Assembly (NCBI GenBank): GCA_032622095.1
Contig: CP136069.1
Coordinates: forward strand, 50,020,760 to 50,084,759
DNA: 64,000 nt
From: Siphonodentalium dalli
Lineage: Eukaryota > Mollusca > Scaphopoda > Gadilida > Siphonodentaliidae
Reading direction: 5' to 3'
The position numbers were made by a program, and so were the translations under genes. The notes beneath the pieces are model-generated. The model worked only from the letters and a program-made list of their open reading frames with translations. It ran no database searches and was not told the origin of the DNA. Each line of letters begins with the position of its first letter. Positions within the stretch are counted from its first letter, which is position 1. This document shows positions 1 to 11,390 of this stretch, one piece after another.

Positions 1-568
1 GATAATAATTTTCTCCGTAAAATTGATAGTTTGAAATTGAAATTTCACGAATGGGCCGTCTCCTTATAACTATCCTAATTGATATCTGGGCAATTGGGTC
101 GCCGCCAATGATAATGTTTTTGTAACTTCTGTCGTCAATGGCAATCAGGGATTTCTCCAGCCATTGATGATCCTATGTGGCATGTAGATTGAACCAACAT
201 AGAGTGATTTACTTGTTGTTGTAACTTTGGCTAATTCGATTTCACAATCAAGGCAATCTGTTCAAAGTCCAGTGTGTTCTCTTGTGTGGCTATCAACACT
301 CCACCGCTTGCGATTGGATCAATGCTTTATTCTCTCATCCAAGTTAATATGTATTACAAATCGGATATTGATAACATGTATATAGATCTAGAAGTATATA
401 TATACAATAGACACATATATATAGCAATATAATATATATACAATAGATATGTACATATGGTTCCGGGTCAAGCAATGACACGTTGAAATTCGTTGAATAT
501 ATTCGGAGTGTTATGCTGATACCTCTACTAGCTTATTATCGTCCGAAGTTAGCACGGCGCACTCTCGC
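1..568. other. AT-rich non-coding stretch
   Basis: No open reading frame, RNA gene or terminal-repeat structure that I can support. It includes a very AT-rich tract at about 375-450 made of short TATA and ATATAC runs. It could be intergenic or intronic host DNA. Confidence 0.5.
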
Positions 569-688
569 GTGAAACCTTGTTGGATGGAGTAAACTATCAG
601 CTCTGAACGCGGAACTGAATCGTGTGAAACCTTGTTGGATGGAGTAAACTATCAGCTCTGAACGCGGAACTGAATCGTGTGAAACCTT
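569..688. repeat. 55-bp tandem duplication, about 2.2 copies
   Basis: The block beginning GTGAAACCTTGTTGG at 569 recurs at 624, and its first bases recur again at 679, giving a period of 55 bp. The two full copies appear identical by eye, which suggests a recent local duplication. Confidence 0.93.
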
Positions 689-1737
689 TCCTACACAGTG
701 ACTGTAAGATAAGAAATTTGTAACTGTTGAACATTTTTACCAAATTTGGGATAGACACCAATTAAGCACCCCCTCCCCAAGTCCCCCACCACCCAATCAC
801 GTCATAACCTATCACTGATTTATTTGAACGTGATTTCATAAGTTATATTCATGTCTGGGCGACAAACATGTGTAAATGTCCATCAGGCGGACTTCAAAGG
901 AGGAAATATGATGGCGCTGGAATTGAAATATTGTCACACCTGGATCTTTCAATAATGCCCAGATTAAGTAAATGAATATAACATCTATATTCTCCTGAGA
1001 GTATATTTATATTACCATTGGTCATTTATATAGGCGGGCATGATTATGATACTATACTCATCGGGACTTTCAATATTTTATTTCTGCCAATTAATGTCAC
1101 TTAATCTCCCGTATTAGGTATGTATTGTGTTATTTCTTAATATACCTGTCCTATTGTGCAAATTACATAAGCTACAGTCATTATCTGGTTTAAAATGCCA
1201 TATACACAAGACGATTTTCGGACCAAAGTGCAGAAATCGTTCGAATAAATCTCACGTACAGAACCGTCACAGCCATGATTGGTTTGAAATAGAATCGTAA
1301 CACACACCCGTGTTTGTGTACGAGGCCATAACTCCCAATTACCATCCCCTATCGGGATACTTTCTCAGCTATTTTACAGAAGAATAACACGGGTATACTG
1401 TATAGTCAGTGTTTGTCTTCAGAATGCGTTTCATATTTTATACGCCACGAAAAACAAAAGAAATTGCGTCCACGTGGCTTGATTTTCAGTGATAGCATGT
1501 TGATATTTACGCGTTAACTCGCTAATACCGAGTTAATTGTGGTCTAGAGTGCAGGTTTCGATAACACGGCACTTCTGCGATGCATGCAGCCTCTGTTCAT
1601 TCAGGAAAGTATAATATATTCAAGATATCTATAATTATGCGTGATTTTGTCACAAAAATGATTATTTTCAATCAGAAGGAACCGTAACAAATCAGGCAAG
1701 AACCATCACACTACCGGCGATAGAACGACTTCCGATG
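689..1737. other. AT-rich non-coding stretch
   Basis: I see no coding region, tandem repeat or terminal inverted repeat here. The stretch ends at the TAA duplication that borders the element starting at 1741. Confidence 0.5.
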
Positions 1738-2499
1738 TAAAGCTAGCCACACATGCTTGCGTATGCGTATGGTGCGTTGCGTTATTTTTATCGCATGCGA
1801 TTGTCGGATGGAAAATCAAGTAGAAATGCACGGGCACCCACACATGCATGCGGTTCCGATGCGAAACTATTCTGACGCTCCGAATGCCTCCGATTTTTAT
1901 CGGACCGAAAATACTCATATTTTCCATCCGATATAAATCGTCGCTCCGTTTGCGTTCGCATCGGAATTCCCAATTATTTATGACGTCATCCTGGAAAAGG
2001 CGCGATTTTTCAAAGTAATAAAACTTGCCGCGAATTAGATCTACTCCCATAACACCACAAGAAGTGGAAGATTTGTGCCTTTCTAGTTAAACCCCGGGTT
2101 TATCTGTATGTGTGCCAGCATGTGGACTATCACGAAAGCCAGAAATCATTTAATGCGTGGCAGGATATTTCCGAGAAGATCAGTGGGGGAGGGGGTCTCC
2201 AAAAAAAATCCGTATATAGGACCGCGGTGGGTGGTGGTCCAGAGGCTGAAAAAATCGTGCTTGTAAATTTTTTTCCAAAATGGGTTTTTTCAATTTACAA
2301 GTACTGACCATGTAATGTTGTTTGTAAGCATATTAGTACCATGTTTGTTGGTATATGGCTACATAGGCAGCTATAGAGACTCTTTAGCCTCAGATTTAGT
2401 AACATTCTGGATTTCACAGGATCCCGGCCCACTTCACAGTGGACCACCGTAATAGCGTTCAGGAAACTTATGATCAACGGAAGAAATATTTCGTAACAC

Positions 2500-3089
2500 A
2501 AATAATATATTACCCAGTTGTATTACCTGAATAAAAGTAATAAAATAAAAAAAAACTGTATCACAAATTGGATACTACATGGTGAATATTCAATGATGAC
2601 TAGATATCATTAACCTGATTGTTGCATATTAAACATGAAATTGAAAAGGGTATCTCATAAATATCTGTCTGAAATACTGTCTTGTTCTGGCATGTAATCA
2701 AATTCATTCCTTCTGGTTATTTCTCATCTTGATTGATTGCAAGTAATGTCAATTTGCAACACTTATCCAAATAAAACTGAATTGGTTATGAATGACCGTT
2801 ACTGTTTAGTGCTCAGACAATCCCATCTGAAGGTGACGCTATTCTCATTGAATTTCCGAACTTCATCTTGGATCTTTACTGCTCAACAAGAGTAAACTAG
2901 AATACTAATTGTATACTGTTATCGCTTACAAATAGATGAACTTAAATAATGTGATGCATTCAGATGCATTGAGAAATGACATTCTTCAATGTCTTCAAAG
3001 TTCAAACTAAAAGTAAAACTAAGAATAAAATCTGAATGAGACTATACTGCAGACTCTAGTGCACAAATGTACATATGGTTGAGTTAAAA
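2500..3089. other. AT-rich interior of the 1741-4326 element, no gene seen
   Basis: Short AT-rich runs only. No ORF with a recognisable motif and no clear repeat border. Confidence 0.4.
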
Positions 3090-3500
3090 TAATGCAAAAT
3101 GTGTTTACGGATGGAACAAGGCCGGTAACTCTGGTATGCATGGACAGGGGAAACCTGTGATATGTAGTAATACATGTATGTGCATACATCCTTCCTCTAT
3201 CATTCTGGTCTATCACCACAAAATTCGACAACCAACACTTCAACTTATATTGCAAAAACATTGTACGGACTGAATTTCATAAAGTCGAACAGGGCCCATA
3301 ACTCTGGTAGGCATTGGTGCTCACAACCGGTGATATTATGCATATTCGTTCCCCATTTCTGGTCCTTCACCATGCCATAGAGCATCAAAATATGACAATC
3401 GACTCTTGAGTTATAATGCAAAATGTTTGTACGGACGGACGCACGGATGGCTCGAGACGTCAGCTATATACTCGCCGACTAATATCGGGGGTATAATAAC
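3090..3500 (+). mobile_element. Degenerate ~160-bp tandem core plus ACGG tract and terminal hairpin (pearl/HINE-like)
   Basis: The block around TGCAAAAxxxTGTACGGA recurs at about 3093, 3251 and 3417, giving spacings of about 158 and 166 bp. The first two copies also share a 'CATAACTCTGGTA-GCAT' segment. The third copy runs into an ACGG-type microsatellite (about 3431-3447), then a GC hairpin (CGCCGA...CGGGGG, about 3472-3491) and TATAATAA. From memory, tandem ~160-bp cores followed by ACTG or ACGG microsatellites are typical of bivalve pearl/HINE elements. The family assignment is inference. Confidence 0.42.
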
Positions 3501-4329
3501 CATATATCTATGTGTATACCTAACCAAAACAATTCCCCTCTCCCACCCCACCCCGGTGGATAAGACTAAAGAGTTCTTTGGTCATGCATAAATAATTGTA
3601 GAACCCCCGACCTGTTTACCACTATTTACACTGATCAGTGTTCTCTGTCAGATACAACACACTCGATATATTAATTAAGGCTATAATGGGGTCTAGGGCG
3701 ATTTGTGACATAAAGTGTACCTACACTATATGCTTTATTATTGTTGTTAGATACTGAAAACACCAGGAAACACATGGAAATAGTTTATTTTTCGTTGTTA
3801 TGATCTGTGTTTACCAATTAAGCATGTTATTGCTTGAATCTTAATTTTACACAGCAAGAGTTTGCACCAAAAAAGGATAGTGGAATGGGATTGAAAGGCA
3901 GTTAACACTGTTATTGAAGAACGACTAAAAAAAACTCTGAAATTTTGATAAAAACATGAGAAAGTGGGCGAGTCCCCAAAATTTGGAGGAACAAAAATGA
4001 ACAAATGGGGTGGTGGGTCCCTCGGGGTCGGGAAATCAAAAACTTTTTGGGCCCTATATGTGCAATTTTTTTCCAGACTCCCCTGAGAATTAAGATCGTT
4101 TATTTCTTAACCTCCTATGGTAATGATACACAACAACAATCACTAACAATTCCTCCTCCTGTAAATCCATGGTGAAGTGACTGAAACGATCACTATCGGA
4201 CAACGTTCGCATGACCCCAACGGAACGATAACGCAAACATGTGTGGGTACTTTCGCACGACGAACGGATCCAATGAACGGATCCGATTATTTTCGCTAAC
4301 GCATACGCAAGCATGTGTGGCTAGCTTAA

Positions 4330-6133
4330 TAGGATTCCCCTAAATTTGGGAATATGCATTGTCGATGAGGGTGGGCTAGGTTCGGAGGCTCGTTTTTTTA
4401 CGATAACTGCGAGCACAGACTAAAGTGATATATCAAAATGTAGGTCCAGGTTTGGAGTATCGGAAACCAGTGGCACTTTCCGCAAGAATGTATTATAAGT
4501 GGCAGAAAACTGTCTTGGAATATAGCCTTTGGCATTCGTACGCAAACAACGCGAAACCACATTTCACCCCAAAAAATAATTTAGTGACAGATGACCACGT
4601 GTCCCGACTACAATTCCATTTGAAAACATTTAACGTTTTTCACCTGCAATACCCATACAGCCGAATTCACCAAACCCACAAAACACGTGGAGTCGGAAGC
4701 CATTTTATCGATTTATTCGTTATCCGTAGCCAAAGTGCAAAGGTCAACTGCGGCGAGTGCCGATACCGGTATATATGGAAGACCATAATTGTCACTTTTA
4801 AAAGCTATTTGCGCCATATGAATATGCATTGCTCAAATGGATGTGCGACAAGTAAGACGTCCTTTCTGAACGTGATTCCGGTAATAACTATATTATATTG
4901 CAGTGACTCCGTGCACAAACAACGTCTCCACCAACAACAACAACCATACAACAACACAGTACAGTTTGGAATCTCGAATTACGTTCCCGTTTGTTAGAAC
5001 CCCATTAGATCATAATTTACGTAACGGAATGTAAAAAAATGAGTTTTACTGTGTATCCATTACCCAATACTATATGACACAATATATTTGCATAAACATT
5101 AATAAAGGAGCAGTACGCTACAAAACAATACAATATAATAATACTAATAAATAAAACTCATTTCTGTTTTGTTTGTCTATCGGGCTTTGTTTATGTAGCT
5201 TTTTATTCCGAATACCCAATAATCCGAAGGTCTCATAATCCGAAGGTCCGATACTACGAATATCCGGTATATATTCTGCAAAATCCGAACACCTCCTGAG
5301 AAAGGTGACATTATAATTACACCAAGAGGCGTAATTGCAATGCATATTTGTGGTACAATTATGCTTTAAATATGGCCATTTGTTATTAGCATCTTTTGGA
5401 TTAGTATAGTATCAGACTCAGGACTGTAAATTTGTGCCATTTTGTGGTTATCACAGGCGTCTACTTGTAGTTCAATCTGGTACTCGGTGCGGGGTCCAGA
5501 GAGTTTTCAGATAAATATTTAAGAATATTTCAGCACACATATCGCTGAAAAACAATTTGTGTAAGAACACCCATTGTCAGTGTTTGGCACAAATTTATTT
5601 GCCAAATTGCTGTTTGCTGATTTTGCAAATTTCTTATATCAACCCATTGCGAATAATTGCCATTATTATGAATTTATTATCATTTAAATTTCTTCTAATG
5701 CAAGGCGAGTGTGTCTGTTTTTACATACACAGGGACCTATCAAAGCCAGTTTTCATACTGCTTACCGATGTGGGCACCCAAACTGCAGGTGCCAACAAAA
5801 AAAAACAAAAAAATTCAGGTCCCAATTCATATCATAACAAAACATTTATATACCGGTACCAGTATATTGACATAAAAACATATTTTACAAAAAGTTGGTT
5901 GGAATCATATTGTAAAGCATGTTTGGCCTCTCATCTGTGAAAACTTCAAATAGTTCGAGTTCAGATTTATTACCATTCAGCTACTTCTGTATTTCAATCA
6001 AATTCAAGTGAAATTACACAATACAGTGCAGGAACAGAGACAATTTGATCAATTCAACATGGTTATTATGTGGAATATCATAATACCAAATTAATAATTA
6101 ACATAGAGAGTAGTACTAATAGTAATTACTAAC
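4330..6133. other. Non-coding stretch with one long chance ORF
   Basis: A 190-codon ORF (4425-4997, + strand) is the longest frame here. Its translation has no domain, signal peptide or repeat I recognise, and the composition looks like translated AT-rich DNA. A CAACAACAAC tract (about 4930-4960) lies near its 3' end. I do not call it a gene. The rest holds only AT-rich sequence. Confidence 0.4.
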
Positions 6134-6480
6134 TTAAAGGTACTCAATCCGATCAGAGGGTCCTATATTATTATATTATTGGCTTTGGGGGTAAACAATA
6201 ATTGATTTGAGTCGAGGAACCTACCAATCAACACTCAAGGTGATAATCGATACTTGAAGTTTTGTCATTTCTATTCTTTCTGTCCCAGAACATGGCGTCA
6301 AAAGGATGTTCTCGGTCAAAATTGCTCTATTATTACCACTGGATTTTAAAGTTACCCATCCTTGTCTGTTTGAATAGTGTTTCTGGTGTACACATCTCGA
6401 GCAAATTACGAAGTTATGGGCAATTATTAGTACTCATCTCGTTGAAAATAAAAGATTTCAAAAATCAATATCTAATAACA

Positions 6481-6570
6481 CTGAGGCCTAAAAAAATACA
6501 TTTGTTTCCGCTAACGAGCTGAACAAAATTAGGGTAGATAGGTAGGCTTAACTTTTTTTTTTTTTAACTT
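6481..6570 (+). repeat. Dispersed repeat: GGCCTAAAAAAA...TTTCCGCTAAC, copy 1
   Basis: GAGGCCTAAAAAAA followed by TTTGTTTCCGCTAAC at 6482-6515 recurs in inverted orientation at about 8440-8535. Poly-T tracts follow it here. This looks like a short dispersed element with two copies inside the TTAA-flanked transposon. Confidence 0.55.
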
Positions 6571-6879
6571 TTTTTTTTTCAGTATCTTTAAAAATAACTG
6601 TATAATACTTGTCAATAACCCAAACTATGCACTTCTTAGCCCCAATCAGGTTAAACCAAATGATAGAGGAACTAAAAACTCCAATTCAATCTTACATATG
6701 CTTCAATATTTACATATATACTAGTCTATATACTAATATAGTCTTTGATAATCCTAATATTTCCCATATGGCCTGGCGACAACTGGAGTCAGTCCAGCAC
6801 CACTGCACTGTCACATATTGGAGTGACCGTCTTGTACCGATCTCTTAATGATGGCTTCACAAACCCACCTTCTCCTCCG

Positions 6880-7390
6880 CATTCAGTGAAGGATCTAGGT
6901 ATTGTTTTGGGACACCTGTTTTGCATGGGCAGTGATATGCCAAAGGCATAACCTGAAAGCCTGAGCGGAGGAAGGTTTGGGAGGGGTGACCCCCTGCTGA
7001 TGGTGGGGGTTCTCCCCCTGGAAATTTTTTGAAAATCCATTGCATTTAAAGCTAATCTAGGGCACTTTGAGTCAGAATTTTGAATTTTACTGAGAGTGAG
7101 AGGTCAATTTGATCAAGTTTCTCAAGCATAACTTTGGAAATTTTTAGGATAGGATAGGATAGGATAATTTTATTTACAATACACACACATGGAAAGTACA
7201 ATTACATGTACAAATAAATATAATATTAATAGACTATACATGTATATGCTAGGGGTGATATAGTCATGGCTGACTGTCTACCTATCACCCTTTGGATTTT
7301 TTTTATATATGTATGGATTGGAAATGCTTATAAGTTATTATCAAATATCTTTTGGTTCCATGGATTATGCTTATCCTGCTTGAAATCATA
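6880..7390 (+). repeat. Long imperfect inverted repeat, left arm
   Basis: The arm includes CTGAGCGG near 6961, GACCCCCTGCTGATGG near 6986, AACTTTGGAAATTTTTA near 7130 and CATGGATTATGCTTATCC near 7358. All recur in the same relative order on the opposite strand at 8765-9045. The left arm is longer because a 146-bp element (7147-7292) sits inside it. Confidence 0.75.
7147..7292 (-). mobile_element. Short 5'-truncated retroposon (SINE or LINE end) with (TATCC)n tail
   Basis: The insert starts with GGATA repeats on the + strand, so its 3' tail reads (TATCC)n on the - strand. It is bounded by near-identical flanks, TGGAAATTTTTA at 7135-7146 and TGGATTTTTTTTA at 7293-7305, fitting a ~12-bp target-site duplication. 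The inverted copy of this locus near 8850 lacks the insert and so acts as an empty site. Which LINE clade it derives from cannot be told from 146 bp. Confidence 0.72.
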
Positions 7391-7447
7391 AAATGAGACT
7401 TACCATTATGTATGTATATGATTTATTTTCAGACTGAGAAGTCCATA

Positions 7448-7798
7448 CAGTCCTTCCCAGGAGACGGGAGTGATTGCTCTCGCACCCGTATGCACTCGTA
7501 ATTTTCAATTCACGGGTGCTAAAATTCGCACCCGTCCTTCTTCACAATATACTAACGGAGACTGTAATTGTTGGTTCAATATTGAACTATTTTAAGGTTT
7601 ATTTAGATGCTTTACCATCTCAGTGCAACTATGGCATATTAAAGTGTAACTAGACATGTCTATTCCACAATGACTTTTTGTTTGAGCAAAAACCCAACTT
7701 ACATGTACATTTATAGTATGGGTGTCATATTACACCCGTCTTCTGCATTACGGGAGCAAATAAATGCTCTCGCTGTGTTTTCCTCATGGGAAGGACTG
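7448..7798. mobile_element. 351-bp MITE with CAGTCCTTCCCA TIRs and 6-bp duplication
   Basis: The left end is CAGTCCTTCCCAGGAG and the right end is the inverse of CAGTCCTTCCCATGAG. The flanking hexamer TCCATA occurs on both sides (7442-7447 and 7799-7804). GCTCTCGC motifs lie about 30 bp inside both ends, again inverted. CAG-type ends are common in hAT elements, but these duplicate 8 bp. The observed 6 bp leaves the superfamily open. No coding capacity. Confidence 0.85.
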
Positions 7799-8439
7799 TC
7801 CATATTAAGCATGTTTACAACATGAATATAAGAATACAATATATCAGTGTTATTCAATAGGTTATATATATAACAGATAATTCCATGACTTGAATAGTTT
7901 TTGCATCCCCAGCCGACTCAGTGCAAATGCAATGATCTAGCCAGGAAACTGTTCCGTGTGCTGCACTGACATAAGTAATTCATATAATAGGCTATTTTGT
8001 AAAATTCAAGTGAGACACATACATAATATACATGTAGTACAGAAACATGACTATTTAGTTACTATTTACTATTATAGTACTACATTGTACTACCGGTATG
8101 TTAATTTTTCATTTGGTATTATGAGATCCCACCTGATAACCAGGTTGATTCGATCAAATTGTTAATGTCCTGTACTGTATTTGATTGAAATACTGAAGTC
8201 TGAAGGCTGAATCATAACAAACCTGAACTGAAACTACCGGTATTTGAAGTTTTCAGAGATGAAAGCTAGATAAAGCCAAACATACTTTACAGTATGATTC
8301 CAACTGTTAAACTTAAATCTTCTAGTAAACTTAAATTTCTTATGTCAATATATATAAATGTTTTGCATCTTGTTATGATATGAATTGGGACCTAAATTGA
8401 AAACAAAAAAAATTTAAATAAAAAAAAACAAAAAAACAA

Positions 8440-8535
8440 TTGTGTTTTTTTTTGGTCCAATTTTTTAGGGTCGGGGGTTTAAAATAGGGTCGGTCGGGTT
8501 AGCGGAAACAAACGTCTTTTTTTTTAGGCCTGAGC
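8440..8535 (-). repeat. Dispersed repeat: GGCCTAAAAAAA...TTTCCGCTAAC, copy 2
   Basis: Inverted counterpart of the 6481-6570 repeat. It extends into GGGTCGGTCGGGTTAGCGG and poly-T/poly-A tracts and adjoins the right TIR of the 6138-8630 element. Confidence 0.55.
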
Positions 8536-8764
8536 TTTGTTTGATGGGTTCCTTGACTTGAATCAAATACGTTTTACCCCCAAAGCCAAAGAAATGGTAA
8601 TATAGGACCCTCTGATCGGATTGAGTACCTTTAATATACATTGCTTCTGCACTACTACATGTAGTATATTATATGTACATGTAAGTGATCGCACTTGAAT
8701 ATATAAAATAGCCTAATATATGAATTAGAGTGATATTAAACGGTACTGGACCTGGTAAATCTAA

Positions 8765-9045
8765 TTTCAAGCAGGATAATCATAATCCATTGAACCAAAG
8801 GATATCTGACAATAACTTATAATCATTTACAATCCCATACATAATTAAAAATTTCCAAAGTTACACTTGACAAATTAAACCCTCAATACAACGGATTTAA
8901 CAAAAAAGTTCAGGGGGACAACCGCCAGACCCGACCATCAGCAGGGGGACACCCCCTCCCGAACCTCCCCGCTCAGGCCTTTTGGATATGCTTTTGGCAG
9001 ATCATTCCCCGATAACAGTGTCCCCAAAAATCCCTGGATAATTTA
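8765..9045 (-). repeat. Long imperfect inverted repeat, right arm
   Basis: Reverse-strand copy of the 6880-7390 sequence without the 7147-7292 insertion. It lies outside the TTAA-bounded element, so the repeated family is independent of that transposon. Confidence 0.75.
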
Positions 9046-9549
9046 CTGATACATTTACCGTATATGTAATGTATAGGCGAGTGGTTGCGCATGGTCCTTC
9101 AGCCGCCAAACACGTTTTTTTATCAAAATAATATTGTATTTGACCAATAAAACATTATAAATTAGTACATGTAAATAAACAATATAACATATAGCAGTCT
9201 GGAGTAAACTACATACCCACATATAAAAAATAGTGGCAGTATGAATCTGAGTGTATGTTTACATACATGTAGATTGAACATATAGCATCAGATAGTTGCT
9301 TAGTTCGGTTTCGAGATCAGATATCGGATGCTTCAGGTCGAGTCATTTTATGTACACAATATGTCTTAAGTATAGAATTGTGTTAAAATGCATTCGTTCA
9401 ATTCATCACAACTGGAACATAGAATGGAATGATCTACAATGGGGTCTCGAGCAGTTTACCCCTTCGCATATTGAACAACGATGCCATTAAAATGGCACTT
9501 CCAGCCCGAGGACAGTAGCGAACCGTCATATTGTAGTCACCCGACTAAG
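9046..9549. other. Non-coding stretch
   Basis: Only short frames. No repeat or RNA structure that I can support. Confidence 0.4.
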
Positions 9550-10270
9550 TCCAGTTGATGAATTGACTGTAGAAACATTTTAAAATTATCATCCATACCA
9601 AGTTTCGCATGGATGTACTATAAAATATTTCGGATCAAACCCATATTCGAACTTGATCTGCATTTTGGTGTGATTAATTTACATACCAAATATGGTGTTA
9701 ATCAGATGAAAAATGTTCGAGTCATAGCTGCATGTGTGAACCCTTTAAGTAAAAACAAGAGCAAAAATGGTTAATATAAAAAAATATGTACGGTATGTAC
9801 AGATGAAGAACGTGATAAGAAAAACCTTGGTAAGAAATATGAGGCAGATCAGAAGAAATATGTTTGACTTACTAGCATGTGTGTACGTGAAGGGTTAATT
9901 ATTTTCTAAACAGATCAATGAATCTATGCGGTAGCAAAAAATACACAGGTGAGGGGATCACTGGGGGTGTGTCATCACACATGAATTAAATAGGAACACA
10001 ATCGGACAAAAAGTAAATAGGTTTATATGGTATCAGATAGCACATGCCAATTTGGCATTTGTGAATGCAATCTGTATTTATAAAGTGTTAATAATTTCTA
10101 AACAGATCGATACAAAAACTATACAGGTGAGGGGTGTGTCATCATAAACATGTACATAAAATTTGAACAAGATCCGATAAATTATACTTGAGTTATCGTG
10201 TGGATAGCAAGTGTCTACGGATGGACAGACAGGCAGACAGACGAACGATACATGTAGCTGGTTGATCCAG
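9550..10270 (+). repeat. Degenerate tandem repeat (~195 bp period) with GGACAGAC tract
   Basis: GTTAATxATTTCTAAACAGATC occurs at about 9894 and 10088, each followed by ACACAGGTGAGGGG or TACAGGTGAGGGG and GTGTGTCATCA. A GGACAGACAGGCAGACAGACG tract follows at about 10223. GATTAATTTACA occurs near 9672 and again near 10281, suggesting an older outer repeat. The layout resembles the 3090-3500 element. Confidence 0.55.
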
Positions 10271-10304
10271 ACATTGGCATGATTAATTTACAGTGTATGT
10301 GTTC

Positions 10305-10432
10305 CCACAGGTATTGGAATTTGTGTCAAAAATGGGTTTTTATGACAATTTGCTCCTCTGAATTCTATCCTCATTCAGAGGAGTAAATTGTCATAAAAAC
10401 CCATTATTTGACACAAATTCCAATACCTGTGG
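10305..10432. repeat. Near-perfect 128-bp palindrome (59-bp arms)
   Basis: Left arm 10305-10363 begins CCACAGGTATTGG. The right arm, about 10374-10432, is its inverse with about two differences (one single-base indel, one A/G change). The spacer is about 10 nt. A transcript would form a very long hairpin. No flanking duplication is clear. Candidates are a foldback transposon, a recent templated inversion or a small-RNA precursor. Confidence 0.95.
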
Positions 10433-11390
10433 TGTTCCATATATACATGCCTGTACACATAATTTCATAAATTAACACATGCAACATACACTACTTTCTA
10501 AACGAAATATTTGGATCAGAAATTTGCCAATAAAAAAGATCGATAAAATTTGACATTGATTTACCAGCTTTTATACTCAATCGATCTGCAGGGTCAAATG
10601 CTTCATTTTCAGGGCGGAAACAATATGTTTTCAATTAGCCATTTGAAATGTACATAGACCAATTAGCAATCAAGTTGGTCACTCATCAGACAGATGTGAA
10701 TGGATCACGTGTGGTCAAAATGTCAGCTGTCAAAATTTTGTGTTGGTTCTGGCGATGACTAGAACATTGACAAAACGCTCCCAAACTAATATATGGCAAC
10801 AAATCAGTATACTTATTATTCGATAACAGTTTAAGAATACACTGAACTCACCTGAATGCGAATATAGATTATTAATTCCAATCCAAACAGAACACTAATA
10901 CGACGTTATATCCAAACATCCATGCTTTGACAAACCGAATCACACACTTTCCACTTCACGAATTAACCTGTTCGATGAAAAATAGGGCGGTGGTCACTGG
11001 TTATTTCACAAATATAGTGACACATCACAATAGCCAGCGAATGATGCGAATGATATTTAAGTTATTGCGATCGAATATTGATTCGAATGCACGAACAATT
11101 CAATAAGACTATACGTACATGTGACAAATCAGTCCGCACGTGAAACCGCTGTCTGTGAACTGTAATTTTAAGTGTAAACACGTCGTGTTGATTTATGTCA
11201 AAGCGCTAATAACTAAACAATTATTGCGATCCCGAGACACAATCCTCCCCTCACATATCCATGAATGAACGAGAAAATATCTCACAGTTAAAGTGACATA
11301 CACAATTAATAATTAGAACTGAAGGAATTCAGAAAATATACAATGATTCGTTCCCGTCCGACTGGAAATTTCTATGAAAGTTATTCATTG
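10433..11390. other. Non-coding stretch with a CACGTG motif at about 10,697
   Basis: No supported gene. A CACGTG E-box is present in GGATCACGTGTGG, followed closely by an ATG with only a very short frame. Confidence 0.4.

Larger units (their letters stand above)
1741..4326. mobile_element. Non-autonomous DNA transposon with 28-bp TIRs and TAA target duplication (PIF/Harbinger-like)
   Basis: The left end at 1741-1768, starting AGCTAGCCACACATGC, is repeated exactly in inverted orientation at 4299-4326. The bases directly outside both ends are TAA (1738-1740 and 4327-4329), fitting a 3-bp target-site duplication. PIF/Harbinger transposons duplicate a TWA triplet, so that superfamily is the best guess. 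A second CCACACATG-type motif lies inside each end (about 1838 left, about 4240 right), like subterminal transposase-binding repeats. The 2.6-kb interior has no recognisable transposase or Myb-like gene. It holds a degenerate tandem repeat at 3090-3500, so the element is either non-autonomous or was filled by later insertions. Confidence 0.66.
6138..8630. mobile_element. TTAA-flanked DNA transposon with ~100-bp TIRs, no transposase seen
   Basis: The left end (6138 onward) reads AGGTACTCAATCCGATCAG. The exact inverse ends at 8630. Similarity continues for about 100 bp inward, including a GGCTTTGGGGGTAAA block on both sides, with scattered differences. Both ends are bordered by TTAA (6134-6137 and 8631-8634). 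A TTAA target duplication is known for piggyBac and Kolobok elements. The AGG start does not look like the CCC-type ends of piggyBac, so Kolobok-like is the weak preference. The 2.5-kb interior contains other inserted repeats (7147-7292, 7448-7798) and no recognisable transposase. Confidence 0.68.

Noticed and set aside
4425-4997. 190-codon open frame
   Set aside because: No recognisable domain, signal or conservation evidence. A frame of this length can occur by chance in a 14-kb non-coding stretch. Mentioned but not called as a gene.
6262-6522. Possible transposase start (frame containing MASKGCSRSK) in the TTAA element
   Set aside because: Only 86 codons with no transposase motif. Treated as chance.
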